Shown: piece after piece, positions 23,577 through 34,945 of the stretch | Layout of the letters: every line of letters begins with the position of its first letter | Position numbering within the stretch: the stretch's first letter is position 1 | From: Megalobrama amblycephala | Taxonomy: Eukaryota; Chordata; Actinopteri; Cypriniformes; Xenocyprididae | Direction: 5' to 3' | NCBI RefSeq assembly: GCF_018812025.1 | Contig: NC_063044.1 | Span: 46,380,077 to 46,444,076, forward strand | DNA length: 64,000 nt | The notes under the pieces: model-generated | The model's input: the letters and a program-made list of their open reading frames with translations, nothing else | Database searches by the model: none | Told to the model about the DNA's origin: nothing | Position numbers and translations under genes: made by a program

Positions 23577-24621
23577 TTAAAGGGTCATGAAACCCCAGAA
23601 CACATTTTTTGAGCTGTGAACAGATATGTATAGGCTGCACATCATTGAAAACACAAAAGGTACTCATTAATTTTATTTAAAAGTTGAAATTAGTTATTTT
23701 TGCATTTTTCAGAGCGATTTCTGTCTTCCAGTTTGAAAAGCAAAGTCGGAGCAACGTCATAAAATCTGTCGTCATCGTGTACTACCGGCAAGATCCGGAG
23801 TGCTGATTGGCTCCAGTATGGGCTGGTCTAACATGCTGACATCAACAGTTTCTGCATTTATTCATGACATAAAGCTCATTCAAATCCAATCACTGCGCTG
23901 TAGTATGTATAAGATTATAATTGCGGTATTATGCATGAGGAAGTATCACTTCTCTTGCCTCTGTCTCTGTTGTCATTCAGAGACATGGGTCGTAGGTGCT
24001 TGTTTTCTCAATGTGGAGCTCTGCGATGAGTTTAACAACACTAGCCACGTGGCTCATAGCTCATATACAGAATAAAGTATCCGTGTTTAAAGTTTTTTTT
24101 AGACATATTTCACATATTCTCCTGCACCAAACATGAACCAGCACGGTGTATGCACACATATTTCATCAAGTCTTCTTCAAATGAAATATATGTGCAAACT
24201 GATACAGTGGTGTGAACGTGATGACACGATTATTCTAATTGACAAAAGACTGATTTAGATTGAAAATTTGAAAAAAAAGTAAACTGTCTTTATTCTTTCT
24301 GTGTTAAACTACGTGTTGTTTATCTTGAGACTGCAGTGCTCGTAAACATAATCAAAGTATTATTAGCCCTTTTAAATATTCTTTCGCATTTCTCCCTTGT
24401 GCTTGGGAGTTTGTTGTCATTTTTCTCTGTCCTCATATATTAATATTCATTATTCTGTATAATGAGTGTGTTCTGTGTCTGTGTTTCATTGGTTGTTCTC
24501 TCCCCTCTTCCCCCCCTCTACACTCCCACTTTTCCAGAGCTTTACACGCCCATTTTCACAGAGTTTTTACGCTTTGAGGTGTGAACGACCAGGGTAAAAC
24601 GGGGGTTTCATGACCCTTTAA
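23577..24621. mobile_element. TTAA element H (GGGTCATGAAACCCC ends)
   Basis: TTAA at 23577-23580 and 24618-24621 flank 23581-24617. The left end AGGGTCATGAAACCCC is mirrored by GGGGGTTTCATGACCCT. The body of about 1.04 kb has no transposase; a 91-codon frame at 23800-24075 has no recognisable domain. It sits in element I and shares its right TTAA with element F. Confidence 0.8.
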
Positions 24622-25020
24622 AGGCCAGAACACACCAAGCCGACGCCGACGAACTAGCGGAGACAAAAGCAGACTGTGGGGTTGGCTCACGTCGGCAGCG
24701 TCTGTGTCCAAAGTTGCCCTGCCACACCAAACCGACGCTAAACAGCCGACGGCCAAGCAGCACGTCAGTTCTGCGCCTGCGTGAGATGAAATGCCTTTCC
24801 GAAACAGCAGGCGGCAGTAGCTGAGCAGCCAATCAGAATCATCAGATGGCCCGACGGCCCGACGAGCTCCAACGCCGATTCAACATTTCGAATCGGCCGA
24901 AAAAAGGCCGACGAGGACCAACTTCAGCCGACGGTGCGGAACACACTGAGAAAACTTAATCGGCCGACGAAGAAAAACTGCCCGACGGCCGACCGTCGGC
25001 TTGGTGTGTTCCTGCCTTAA
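24618..25020. mobile_element. TTAA element F, copy 1 (GCCGACGG-rich)
   Basis: The element (24622-25016, about 395 bp) has TTAA on both sides, left end AGGCCAGAACACACC and right end GGTGTGTTCCTGCC. It is GC-rich compared with its surroundings because of repeated words GCCGACG, CGTCGGC and CGGCCGA, which also form many small inverted pairs. Open frames on the minus strand are by-products. Copy 2 is at 42763-43149 in the opposite orientation. Confidence 0.85.
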
Positions 25021-25758
25021 GACTAAAATTTTACTCTGAGCGGCTTTAAACATACAGGCACTGGTTAAATCTCCATGAGGAGTTAATCACAATGTAAAAC
25101 ATGACATTTGTTGTTGCCCGCAGGTGGCGCTATGACTGTAACTGAATATTGGCATGTCGATAAAACGTGAAGTTTGGGGCAGATCGGACATTGTATGCCC
25201 AAGTTACAACAACTTCCTGTTTCATGGCGAAACATCAAACTTTGTCAGGCCGCTACGGACACTCCCTTCAACAAAAACTCAAGATCTTCGCAATTTTACA
25301 TCGCAAAGGCCTTTAGATTAGACTGACCAATATGATCTGATTAAAGCTCCAGGAGGAGTTTGTTAAAATACATCTGGAAATGGCAAAAACTGCAAAGAAT
25401 TTGAAGGGAAAATTCAAAATATCTCACTTCCTGTTGGGTTTTCGCATTTTGCACCAGGGACTTTTTTTTTGTAGGTATTGGGCTGTTACATCTGTCTACC
25501 GAATTTCATACTTGTATGTGAAACGTAGAGCAGAGGGCGCTTAATTTAAATTTTGTAGGTGGCGCTATCGAGCCATTTTGCCACACCTAATTCTGAAACC
25601 CATATCAGATGTAAATTTTCACCACTTTTGACGCATGTGCAAAGTTTCATGCGTTTTCGAGCATGTTTAGGCCCTTAAAAATGCAATTCATTTCAGAGAA
25701 GAAGAATTGACTGAGCAATTACAATAGGGTCCTCACACCATCGGTACTCAGGCCCTAA

Positions 25759-25964
25759 ATACACTAGTAGCGCATATACAGAGGCGGCATAGTTTATTGA
25801 AACTCGACCGGTAATGCCATTTCATGGTGAATTACTGTACATTGAGGAGTATCCACATTATACATAATTAAAACACTTTTTATAGAAAACTGTTATGAGT
25901 ACAGTCTTCATCTCGTGAATTTACACCTTTCAGATGACTCTTCACAAAAACACAACGCATCTCT
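25759..25964. other. Short unassigned spacer
   Basis: Nothing recognised between repeat G and the next family A copy. Confidence 0.4.
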
Positions 25965-26464
25965 GATGAAAATGAAAATTCTGTCATTAATTACTCTCCC
26001 TCATGTCTTCTACACCCCTAAGACCTTCTTTCATCTTCAGAACACAAATTAAGATATTTTATTTAAATCCAATGGCTCAGTGAGGCTTTCATTGCCAGCA
26101 AGTTAATTTATACTTTCAGTGCCCAGAAAGCTACTAAAAACATATTTAAGTTCATGTGACTACAGTGGTTCAACCTTAATGTTATGAAGCGATAAGAATA
26201 CTTTTTTGTGAGCCAAAAAACCCCCAAAATAAGGACTTTATTCAGCAATATCTAGTGATGGGCGATTTTCAAAACACTGCTTCATGAAGCTTTGAAGATT
26301 TACGAATCTTTTGTTTCGAATCAGTGGTTCGGAGCGCCAAAGTCACGTGATTTCAGCAGTTTGACACTCGATCCGAACCACTGATTCGAAATTAAGGATT
26401 TGTAAAGTTTCGAAGCAGTGTTTTTATGAAATTATTTTCATTTTTGGGTGAAATAACCCTTTAA
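25965..26464. mobile_element. Family A element, copy 4, left terminus lost
   Basis: The sequence enters family A at ATGAAAATTCTGTCATTAAT, missing the usual terminal 20 bp, and runs to GGGTGAAATAACCCT with TTAA at 26461-26464. Mirrored arms include ACACAAATTAAGATATTTT on the left only; the centre holds an imperfect palindrome around CGAATCAGTGGTTCGGA and GAACCACTGATTCG (26314-26383). Confidence 0.7.
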
Positions 26465-26856
26465 TGTGTAAAAATTTTGAATTAGCACTAAACTATTGAA
26501 TGCACCTTTAAGAAAAATACTAAGCATGATAATAAGAAAATGCATTGTCAAAATTAAAAAATCAAAAAAAAAAATCATATTTTTTTCCCTAAAGTTTTAA
26601 ATTGACCAGCATTCCCTCGGGGCTCCCTAGGAATCTTTGGACCCCAGTTTGAAAATTCCTCATCATGAAACAAAAAAAGTTTACTGTATCAATGCATTGA
26701 TAAAAGTACCATATTTACAGACAAATTTGTCACTTGTGATCAATTTGTTCCAAAAAAGGTCTCATAATAGGGGAGCTATAGAGTCAAAGTGAGTCGTATT
26801 TGTCTGACCACGTGATCTAAACATGGCTCTTTTCTTTTCTTTTCTTTTCTTTTTTT
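26465..26856. other. Unassigned sequence ending in a TTTTC tract
   Basis: A short (TTTTC)n run at about 26829-26851 precedes the next MITE. No other feature. Confidence 0.4.
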
Positions 26857-26857
26857 T

Positions 26858-27093
26858 TGGTAACGCTTTATTTTAGGGTCTTTTAACTAGTTGCTTATTA
26901 GCATATTACTAGGATATTTATTAGTTCTTATAAAGCACATATTAATGTCTTATTCTACATTCTTAATCCTACCCAATACCTAAACTTAACAACTACCTTA
27001 CTAACTATTAATAAGCAGTAAATTAGGAGTTTATTGAGGGAAAAGTCGTAGTTAATAGTGAAAAATGTGTTTCCTATACAAAAGTGTTAACAT
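26858..27093. mobile_element. Family C-like MITE, copy 2
   Basis: The left end GGTAACGCTTTATTTTAGGG is the family C end, followed by TTAGCATATTACTAGGATAT and CTAACTATTAATAAGCAG. The right end appears as AAAGTGTTAACATT (27081-27094), an imperfect inverse of the left. Non-coding. Confidence 0.5.
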
Positions 27094-28262
27094 TTTTTTT
27101 CAATTAATTTGACAAATGCTTAAAATTTGGGATATAAAATCTTTATTTGTCTTAAATACATACACAGATTGTACAGCATCCTAGGTAGAGAAGTTTTAGG
27201 ATATGTTTAAAGGGGTGTTTTTGGATCAATACATTGTGATGTAGTAAAAAGATGAAAAATTGAGGCGCTGGAGGGAAGAGGACAAGACAAATCAGGACTA
27301 AGAAATCAAAGTCAAACTCTCATTAATGGATCAACTCCTGTCTCTAACCCTCAGGGAAAGATGGATTCTCCCTCCACATCACTGTGCTTTTATCATTACA
27401 ACTAACAGGCTCCTTCAGCAAATAAATAAATAAATAAGAATGCATTGTTTTGCAAAATTTAAGATGAGAGCTAAAAAAAAAAAGAAGAGGATCACCTGCT
27501 GTTTACAGACTGCGGTTCAAGGTCTTTCAGCTGAAAATATGGCTGTGTAAAAAGCTTTTTTATACAGTCAGTTAAATAGGTTCATAAAACTTGCCATCTA
27601 CTGTAAATTACTTTAAGTAATGACCTCCTGGGCTTAAAATAGAATGTGATTCATCTTTTTTCATTAATTTTTCAACATTTTAAAGAGTTATCTGTTTGTA
27701 ACTTGTGGTGTTAAAGACCATAAAAGTGAAGGAAAGTTGCTGCAGCTAACTTAGGCTGTTTGTTGATTGTTTGTGACGTTTAACATTTCGCTCATGTGAA
27801 ATACGACTGACCAGATCGGCTCAGTTTCTCAGCTTTATGCACTTCTCCTTCATAAAGTATCAGGGTGGATACGTAGTTGTGTTTTGGCGGGGTAAAGCAG
27901 GGATGATTAAGAACACAAGGATTTTTCCAGCCCTCTCTCAGAGGAAAGAGAGCTGCTCTGACATGGTATGATCCCTCTAAGTGGCTCTGCTGGCAGGGCG
28001 GACGTGTCTGTGTTTGAGCGATTCAGCTTGTCCACACTTCACTGGGTTCAGGGCTCTCTGGGACTGGGTCACTCTGGATGAACCTGGTTTGAACTCTCAC
28101 TACATCTCTATACTGCGAGCAACAGCACAACGTGATGCAACAAAACAGAATTGCTCTTGCTAAATTAAAAAAAAGCTGTTGTTAAAGTTGTTTGTTGAAA
28201 GCTACAACACCAGATAATACAGTATCTGTTGAGCGTACCATTTTATAACATACATGCATACA

Positions 28263-28265
<3 letters not shown>
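27094..28265. other. Unassigned sequence
   Basis: There is a short (AAAT)n tract at 27420-27436. The 60-codon frame at 27981-28163 has no support as an exon. No transposon ends seen. Confidence 0.45.

Positions 28266-28328
<63 letters not shown>
28266..28328 (+). repeat. (CA)n microsatellite
   Basis: About 31 uninterrupted CA units. Confidence 0.95.
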
Positions 28329-28331
<3 letters not shown>

Positions 28332-28377
28332 CAGCCCTGTAATGAACAATAAATCTATCTGGCTATAATGTACACAA

Positions 28378-28820
28378 TACCATTCAAACGTTTCGGGTCA
28401 GTATTTATTATTATTGTTATTATTAATATTTAAGAAATTAATTATTTTATTCTGGAAGTAAATTGATCAAAAGTGACCGTAAATACATTTAATGTTACAC
28501 AATTTTTTTTTTTTCTTGAGCTTTCTGCTCATCACTGAATCCTGAAAATGAATGTATCTGGGTTTCCACAAAAAGATTAAGCATCACAACTGATTTTAAC
28601 ATTGATAATATGAGGAAATGTTTCTTGAGCAGCAAATCATCATATTAAAATGATTTCTGAAGGATCATATGACATTGAAAACTGGACTAATGATGCTGAA
28701 AGTTCAGCTTTGCATCACAGGAATAAATTCTATTTTAAAATATATTAAAAAAAGAAAACAGTTGTTTTAAATTGGAGTACTATTTCACAATATTTCTGTT
28801 TTTACTGTAACCCAAATGAA
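28378..28820. mobile_element. Family B element, copy 3
   Basis: It begins with CCATTCAAACGTTTCGGGTC, contains CACAACTGATTTTAACATTG, TTCTTGAGCAGCAAATCATC and TTTCTGAAGGATCATATGAC, and fades near CCCAAATGAATACC. Orientation matches copy 1. No coding frame. Confidence 0.7.
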
Positions 28821-30473
28821 TACCCTACCCCTTTTTACGATATTGTATCTGTAAGTGCCTCATTATCATTATTATTATTTCTAAAGGGCAGGCAAAGATT
28901 CTCTAAATATCATTCATTTCTTGTACACTCTGTGAGTTTTCTGATGCAAAGGTATTTGTTAAATGAGCTGGATTGTTTGTGTTTGCTTGGTAAAACAGAC
29001 CAAAGACAGGGTCTAATAATGGTCATGAATTATGGATAGAGAAGGATGTGATTAAGTTGTTAGAATAGACAAGTAGAGAACAAGAGGAGAAACGCAATAG
29101 AGAGAGAGCAGGTGACTTCAGAGGTAAGGTCAGATACAGACAGGCTATATATTTAGCAAAGTGTAACCACGGAGACAGTTGGTTTGATGTAAATGTGTTA
29201 GTATCCATGTGTGAGCAGCACACAACACATACTCAGAGATAATTCAGAATGACACAGAGGACACTGTATAGCAATTTTTTTTTCTGTTGTGTGTTTTTTT
29301 TTTGTACATGTAACTTGCCCAGTGTTTACCACAATCGGAGCATCTGAGACTTTGAACGTTGTTTTGTTTCTTGTCTTGACTTGTATATGTAATTGTGGAG
29401 ATTGGGGCTAGTTGTCACATGAGAAAGTATCTCATATATATAATATAGTCTTTTAACTGGAGTCTAGCTGTACTGCAACACTTGGTAATTGAGAGACAAA
29501 TCTGAAACTGAGCCAGATGAAGTCCAATTAAACACATTTGTGTTGTGTTTTCTCCAGCAGTGTTATAAGTTAGTTCTAAACATCTTGTTCAAAACATAAT
29601 TTTTGTGAATTCTTTACTCCAAAATAAAACTCCAGTATTATAATTTTCCTTTTTTAGGAGAGATTTGAAATAGACTAATATAAAGAAGGTAGATTTTATC
29701 CAAATAGTACTTATAATACCTGTAATTCTATAACTGGCTGTGACAACATGGTAACACTACTGACAATGTGTGTTCAACTGACTCTTTTGCATTTTATGGA
29801 AATGTTCCTTAGCTTGCCTATAAAAATAAACATCCACTGGAGTAAAAAGTATGTTTGTTATTCTTGTTAGTGTGTTTTCTTTTTTTTTCGAATGATATTT
29901 TTTTTTTATGTTATTTTTTGCACAAAATTACTACTGTGTTTCTAACAAATGTGAGTTAGCCTAACATGAGGTAGCATGTCCCATAGCTTTCTCTCTGGAG
30001 TAATCTGGGAAATATCTCCAGGGAGCTCGTTTTGTAGGCACAGACCTGCTGGAGCTCATGTCAACAGTAATGATTGAAATTCAGAGGAAGGGTAAATGTC
30101 AAACCATGTTTGCTGTCTGCTCTTATTTAGCATTCATGTGCAATACTTAGAGAAAGAGAGAGCTGGTGAAGGTCTCAGCTTTGCTGTCTTCTTCCATCCT
30201 GTCTGTGAGTGATCACAGTGACTGGTGAATGTTATTGAACTAATAAGGGAAATTTCTACAGGATAATATTCTATTCTTCCAGATGTGTAGGAGTGTGTAT
30301 ATGTTACCTGTTTGACTCTGAATAGTGTGTATGTGTGCAGGTAGGATTAGGTCATTTCAGGTAGGATTAGGTCATTTTGTCATTTCAGGATGTTTCAGGT
30401 CTGTCTTGTCAGGATCTATTTAAATACACCGAGTAGAGACAGAGAATAATGTCATTTCACATCCTCAGCCCTG
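28821..30473. other. Unassigned sequence
   Basis: No element or exon recognised. A 20-bp unit (CAGGTAGGATTAGGTCATTT) is tandemly duplicated at about 30339-30380. Confidence 0.45.
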
Positions 30474-30720
30474 ACGGATTAGTTCATCCAAAAATGAATC
30501 ATTCTGTCATCTATCATCATTTCCTCACAACCTGCATGACTTTCTTCATTCCTTGCAACATGAAAGGAGAAATTTGGAAAAATGCACTAGTTCCTCTTTT
30601 CCATGCAAAGGCAATTCAAAAGGGAGGTGTAGGGGAATTTACAGTTAAAGACCCAAAGACCAGATATGATGAATGAAGACCTGGAGCCAGAGTTTAAAAA
30701 AATAAACTGAAGAAAAAATT
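30474..30720. mobile_element. Family A-like element, left part only
   Basis: ACGGATTAGTTCATCC, followed by AAAAATGAATCATTCTGTCA and CATGACTTTCTTC, is a diverged family A left end. No inverted right end follows, so it is truncated or belongs to a subfamily with different internal sequence. The 75-codon frame across it is not a gene. Confidence 0.5.
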
Positions 30721-31131
30721 TACTGAAGAATAGTTTGCAGTTTCAGCTTCAACACTCACAGGGAGTTTGTAGGCCGCTCTGCCTACACATTCAATACAGC
30801 AGCAATTATACTCTAACAGAGTACACTAACTACGTCATTACTTCAGGTTGAATGGCTCTGATTGGTTAAGGAATAGATAAACTTAGAAAATAGGCAGAAG
30901 CATGATTATCCGGATGACACCAAGACCATGCTTTAGACATGAAGTGACATTCATTTCTGGTCCACCTCTCCAGTACAGGATCTGTAACAGAAAATACTAG
31001 CACATAGCTTCTTCAATGTTGAAGTAGGCTGAACAGGATACTTTTCCAAAACATACTGATAACATGTTCTCTCTCACAGTAAGAGGTACAGACACTCTAG
31101 TGATTGAAGATGGAAAAGTAAAATAAATGCT
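30721..31131. other. Unassigned sequence with a block shared with 35455-35600
   Basis: GGCTCTGATTGGTTAAGGAA near 30851 and GGATGACACCAAGA near 30913 resemble CTCTGATTGGCTGAGGAATA and CGATGACCCCAAGA near 35468 and 35571, in the same order and orientation. This suggests an old dispersed repeat. No gene seen. Confidence 0.4.
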
Positions 31132-31635
31132 TTAAAGGTGCAATTTGTAAAATTTGGGAGGATCTATTGACAGAAATGCAATATAATATACATAACTATG
31201 TTTTCAGTGGTACATAAAGACCTTACATAATGAACTGTTATGTTTTTATTACCTTAGAATGAGCCATTTTTATCACACACATCGCGGGTCCCCTCTCCAT
31301 GTCAAGTCGGCGTTATGCGCCGGCATGTTTGTACAGCAGCCCTAAATGGACAAACACTCCACAGTGCGAGTTTCGTTACTATGTTGTTCTTCTTCTAAAT
31401 CGTTCATGTTTTTAGAGGCAGCTTGCATCGTCACCACGTTGAATACGCACAGTAGTCGTCTGGTTTATTAGAAGTAGAGACCATTCTCTGTTAGAAGTAA
31501 GAAGAAACCTCATTGCTTCACACAAGCTACTCTCTGCTCTCTCAGATGACGACATGACGGCCACCACAGCTTCTCTGAAGAGGAGGGGTGCGAGGGGTGT
31601 GCGCAGTTAGTTGCAGTTCGCAACCTCACCTTTAA
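31132..31635. mobile_element. TTAA element K
   Basis: TTAA at 31132-31135 and 31632-31635 flank 31136-31631 (496 bp). The left end AGGTGCAATTTGTAA and the right end TTGCAGTTCGCAACCTCACC share the terminal AGGTG and, inverted, the GCAA word. No coding frame. A GC-richer patch (GTCAAGTCGGCGTTATGCG) lies in its middle. Confidence 0.65.
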
Positions 31636-31777
31636 CATATGCTGAAGAAGTCATTCAAATAATTTAATATTTAGAAAGATAAATATTGATTAATAACTTT
31701 ATTATAAATCACTCAAAAGATATATATTGAAGTGGCAAGTGATTCCAGAATCCACCCCCTTCAAATGCAAAATAAAA
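31636..31777. other. Short unassigned spacer
   Basis: Nothing recognised. Confidence 0.4.
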
Positions 31778-33345
31778 CCATTCAAACGTTTGGGGTTGGT
31801 AAGGAGTTTTTGAAAGAAGTCTCTTATGCTCACATTTATTTGATCAGAAATTCAGTAGAAACAGTAAGATAGGGCCCTATAATTTCCGCGATCACGGAAT
31901 CGTGGAATCCAGTCATAAAAACGGAATTTACTATATAACGCGGAATGTCACAGAATTTGTCAAATTTTTGATGAATGAATTAAAAGCAGGTCAGTACACG
32001 TAAATTAAATTGCGATATTGACTAGTGACTGAATATTAAACCGCAAAAAGACTATTTAAACATGAATCCTGCATGCCTGTATGCCTCTGAAATGAATGAT
32101 GCGGAAGCGCAGTTTCATTTACCTCACACCGCCTCACGCACACTCGCGCGGGGGCGCACGCACACTGAAGCACGTGCAACGCTCGCGGTGTTTTCGTCCT
32201 CTGTCGCCTCACTATATGAACCATATGAACACACGAATTCATCTCCAGAGCTGCTCTGAAAATCACTTCATCAGCATTTAACCGCTTCATTTGAGAAAAC
32301 TACTATCATAAACACAGAGAAACTCAAAGCTCTAGGCAAACCGTCAAAATAAACGTTCGATTTAACTTGACAGAAACATATTACTGTTGTACAGTAGAAT
32401 TTAGATAAATTAATTTAATAATAAATTATTAAAATATATTTTAAACAATAATCTCAGTGTTTCTTCCATGTTTTAATTTTAACAGTAAAGCTCTGTTGTG
32501 CAGCACATTGTTTGACCAAAAAGTTTAATTTCATGATTAATAGATAAATTAAATGGTATGCGTTCATTTGATTGCCAGAAAAATTTGAATACACAACAGA
32601 ACTTCTGAAGAAAAAAAAATCATAAAAATATATTTTTTAATTAATTAATATTGTTGTTTTTAAGAATTCAATTAATTAGACATGCTTTTTGATTATTAAA
32701 ATGGAATTAAACCATAAAAATGGAATCCAGAAAACAGAATTTGGTAAAAATAAAATTTGAGGGGAAAGAATGAAACGTAGGGCCCTCAAAAAAAAAAAAA
32801 AGTACTTTTTTGTTAAACTTTTTTTAAATTTTTTGTTAAATTGGACAAGATTCATTATTTCAATAAATTAGACATGCTTTTTGATTATAAAATTTAATTT
32901 AACCATTAAAATGGAGTCAAAAAAATAAATAAAACGGAAAAAAATGGAATCCAGAAAAATTAAAACGGAAAAAATTTAATTTGGGAAAAAATAAAACGGA
33001 ATTTGGGAAAAAATAAAACAGATTTTATATTTTAAAATGTAATTTATTCCAATGATGGCAGAAGCTGAATTTTCAGCATCATTATTCCAGGCTTCAGTGT
33101 CACATGATCCTTCAGAATTCAGTCTAATATGCTAATTCGCTGCTCAAGACATATTTCTGATTATTATTAATGTTGAAAACAGTTGTGCTGCTTAATATTT
33201 TTGCTAAAAACTGATACATTCAAGAGAACAGTATTTATTTGAAATAGAAATCTTTTGTAACATTATAAATGTCTTTACTGTCACTTTTGAATGTTCATTT
33301 CTTTAAAAGAAAACCTTACTGACTCCAAACTTTTGAACAGTGGTG
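31778..33345. mobile_element. Family B element, copy 4, split by an insertion
   Basis: The left part CCATTCAAACGTTTGGGG to AGAAACAGTAAG (31778-31869) and the right part TTTTAAAATGTAATTTATTC to ACTTTTGAACAGTGGTG (33030-33345) together make one family B copy. The interruption is about 1.15 kb. Both outer ends are intact inverted repeats (CATTCAAACGTTTGG versus CCAAACTTTTGAACAG). Confidence 0.75.
31870..33028. mobile_element. TAGGGCCCT-ended element inserted in family B
   Basis: It starts TAGGGCCCTATAATTTCCGC and has an inverted end CGTAGGGCCCT at about 32776-32787, consistent with a hAT-like non-autonomous element. Beyond that end, a second diverged copy of its right part (AATTAGACATGCTTTTTGAT repeats at about 32675 and 32867; AATGGAATCCAG repeats too) extends to about 33028. 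So the right side has been duplicated. A CpG-rich patch lies at 32130-32200. Short overlapping frames there are not genes. Confidence 0.55.
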
Positions 33346-34393
33346 TGTATAATACAATACCACTAAAGTTCTCATTTTGATCTACATGCCTTCTAAAGTC
33401 ATACAATAGCTTTGTGTGACAAACAGACTGAAATTCAAGTGGTTATTCACACATAATCTTCCCCTCCTCCAGTGAGCTCGAGATTCACTGCAACCAGGTC
33501 ATTGAGACAGTGAGTCACTTAGAGTTCATTTATGTGAACAGGGTCAAATGATTCATTCAAAAGGTACTTGTCCTATGAATGCTCATAAATGCAAAAATAT
33601 GAGTCAGTGAATAATCGCTTCAGAAGACTTGAAATATAGTGTACAAATCATCTAGATGACTTTTAATGATGCTTTTATGCTGCTTTTTTTTTTTTTTATA
33701 ATGTACTTATTCATATTTATTTTGAGTGGCCAAGATGATGTTAAAAATTCACCTTTTGTGTTCATTTGAATATGACATTTGTAGGGTTTGAACCAACATG
33801 AGGATCAATAAATGATGGAAAAAATAGCTTTTTTTCCTTTAAATGAGTTTCATAATCTAATATCTTCTACACCATAGTGTCGAATATAATTGCATCTCCT
33901 GAGACATAGCTAATTGTGTCTACTCCTAATTGTTAGTCATTTCCTTTTAATTATAAGAGCTCTGAGTCTGGCGGTCTCATCCCAAACAGTCTTGATCTTC
34001 ACTCAATGGTGATCTGCACTGCTAATGGAGCAGAGGATGATGTGATGCAGACGCGTGCACTAAAGATATCCTGATCTGTCTGGACCAGTGACTAATGAGA
34101 CTTTCTGTGACCACATATCAGTTCTTTATCTTCACTTCACATGCACTTTTATTCTGCACTTCATTACATAGCTCTCAGGAGTATTTGATAATGATTGGTC
34201 AAATGCAGCAATGGGCAGTCAAATATTATATAATGACCTCAGATCTGTATAGTTGACCAGTATACTTGGCAACAGTGTTACTTTCAGTTTTCTATTGAGG
34301 GTGCTAGAAAGACTCAAAAAAAAACAAACAAACAAAAAAAAAAAAAAACACCTACTTTTTTCAAGGAAATTATTGCTTTTGTTAAGCAGGGAT
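33346..34393. other. Unassigned sequence
   Basis: No feature recognised apart from T and A runs (33685-33699, 34317-34348). Confidence 0.45.
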
Positions 34394-34697
34394 TAGGAGT
34401 GTGACGATACACTTAGCTCACATGATATTAGGTTCACGAGAATAAGACAACAATATTTTAACACTATTTATAAAAAATCCTCAATGACAAAATGACTGGA
34501 AAAAGTCTTTTATTCCACTGAAAGTCACAAAATGCAAAACAATGCAGGTGCATTTTGAAATGTTTTAACTATAATCATCTTGTAATGTCAATTCAGTTCT
34601 ACTTTCTGAGTTTGAATTATATGCATTAGAAGACAGAACAATATAATGCAATCACCGTAAAAGGCTGTGCCACAAATTCAACTCTGTCATGAGTTGA
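34394..34697. mobile_element. hAT-like left end (TAGGAGTGTGACGATAC)
   Basis: TAGGAGTGTGACGATACACT at 34394 resembles the ends of fish hAT elements that start TAGGGGTGTAACG. The matching right end is not found downstream. A related inverted end (GTACCGTTACACCCCTAA) occurs at 41541-41558. Non-coding. Confidence 0.4.
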
Positions 34698-34945
34698 TAG
34701 TAAGAAATGTTTATTGAGCAGCAAATCATCATATTAGAATGATTTCTGAACAATCAAAATTCAGCTTTGACATTACAGGAATAAATTACATTTTAAAATA
34801 TATTCAAATATAAAATAACCCACTGTATAACTTCACTGTTTGTACTGTATTTTTGATCAAAGAAATGCAGCCTTGGTAAGCATAAGAAGGTTTTTTTTTT
34901 TTTTTTAATAAAAACATTAAATCTTACTGACTCTAAATGACATTA
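34698..34945. mobile_element. Family B element, copy 5, truncated
   Basis: The fragment begins inside the family at AGAAATGTTTATTGAGCAGC and runs through CAAATCATCATATTAGAATG and GATCAAAGAAATGCAGCC to AATCTTACTGACTC. Its left half is missing. Confidence 0.65.

Larger units (their letters stand above)
21483..25060. mobile_element. Element I, nested in G and itself interrupted
   Basis: The left end GGGCCCGTATGTATAAAAC, followed by TCTCAGAA and GTCTTAAG, is mirrored at the right by CTTAAGACTAAAATTTTACT, then CTGAGCGGCTTTAAACATAC. The right arm is interrupted at TTAA (23577) by elements H and F. Repeat G is continuous across it (TGTTAATCT before, CTGGTTAAATCTCC after). No transposase recognised; superfamily undetermined. 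Confidence 0.6.
20258..25758 (+). mobile_element. Interspersed repeat G, split by nested elements
   Basis: The left edge is AAAGCTGCAAGCAGTGATGA followed by GGGCCCTCGCACC; the right edge is AGGGTCCTCACACC, then GGTACTCAGGCCCTAA. Inside are diverged copies of a unit of roughly 270 bp containing AGGTGGCGCTATGACTG, GGCCAGGA, GGGGCAGATCGGACATTG and ACAACTTCCTGTTTCATGG: at about 20400, 20670 and 25110. It is interrupted at 20903-21448 and at 21483-25060. No coding frame. I do not know its superfamily. Confidence 0.65.

Noticed and set aside
20258..25758. Retrotransposon or endogenous retrovirus
   Set aside because: No long terminal repeats, primer-binding site, polypurine tract or reverse transcriptase motif was seen; the tandem units are non-coding.
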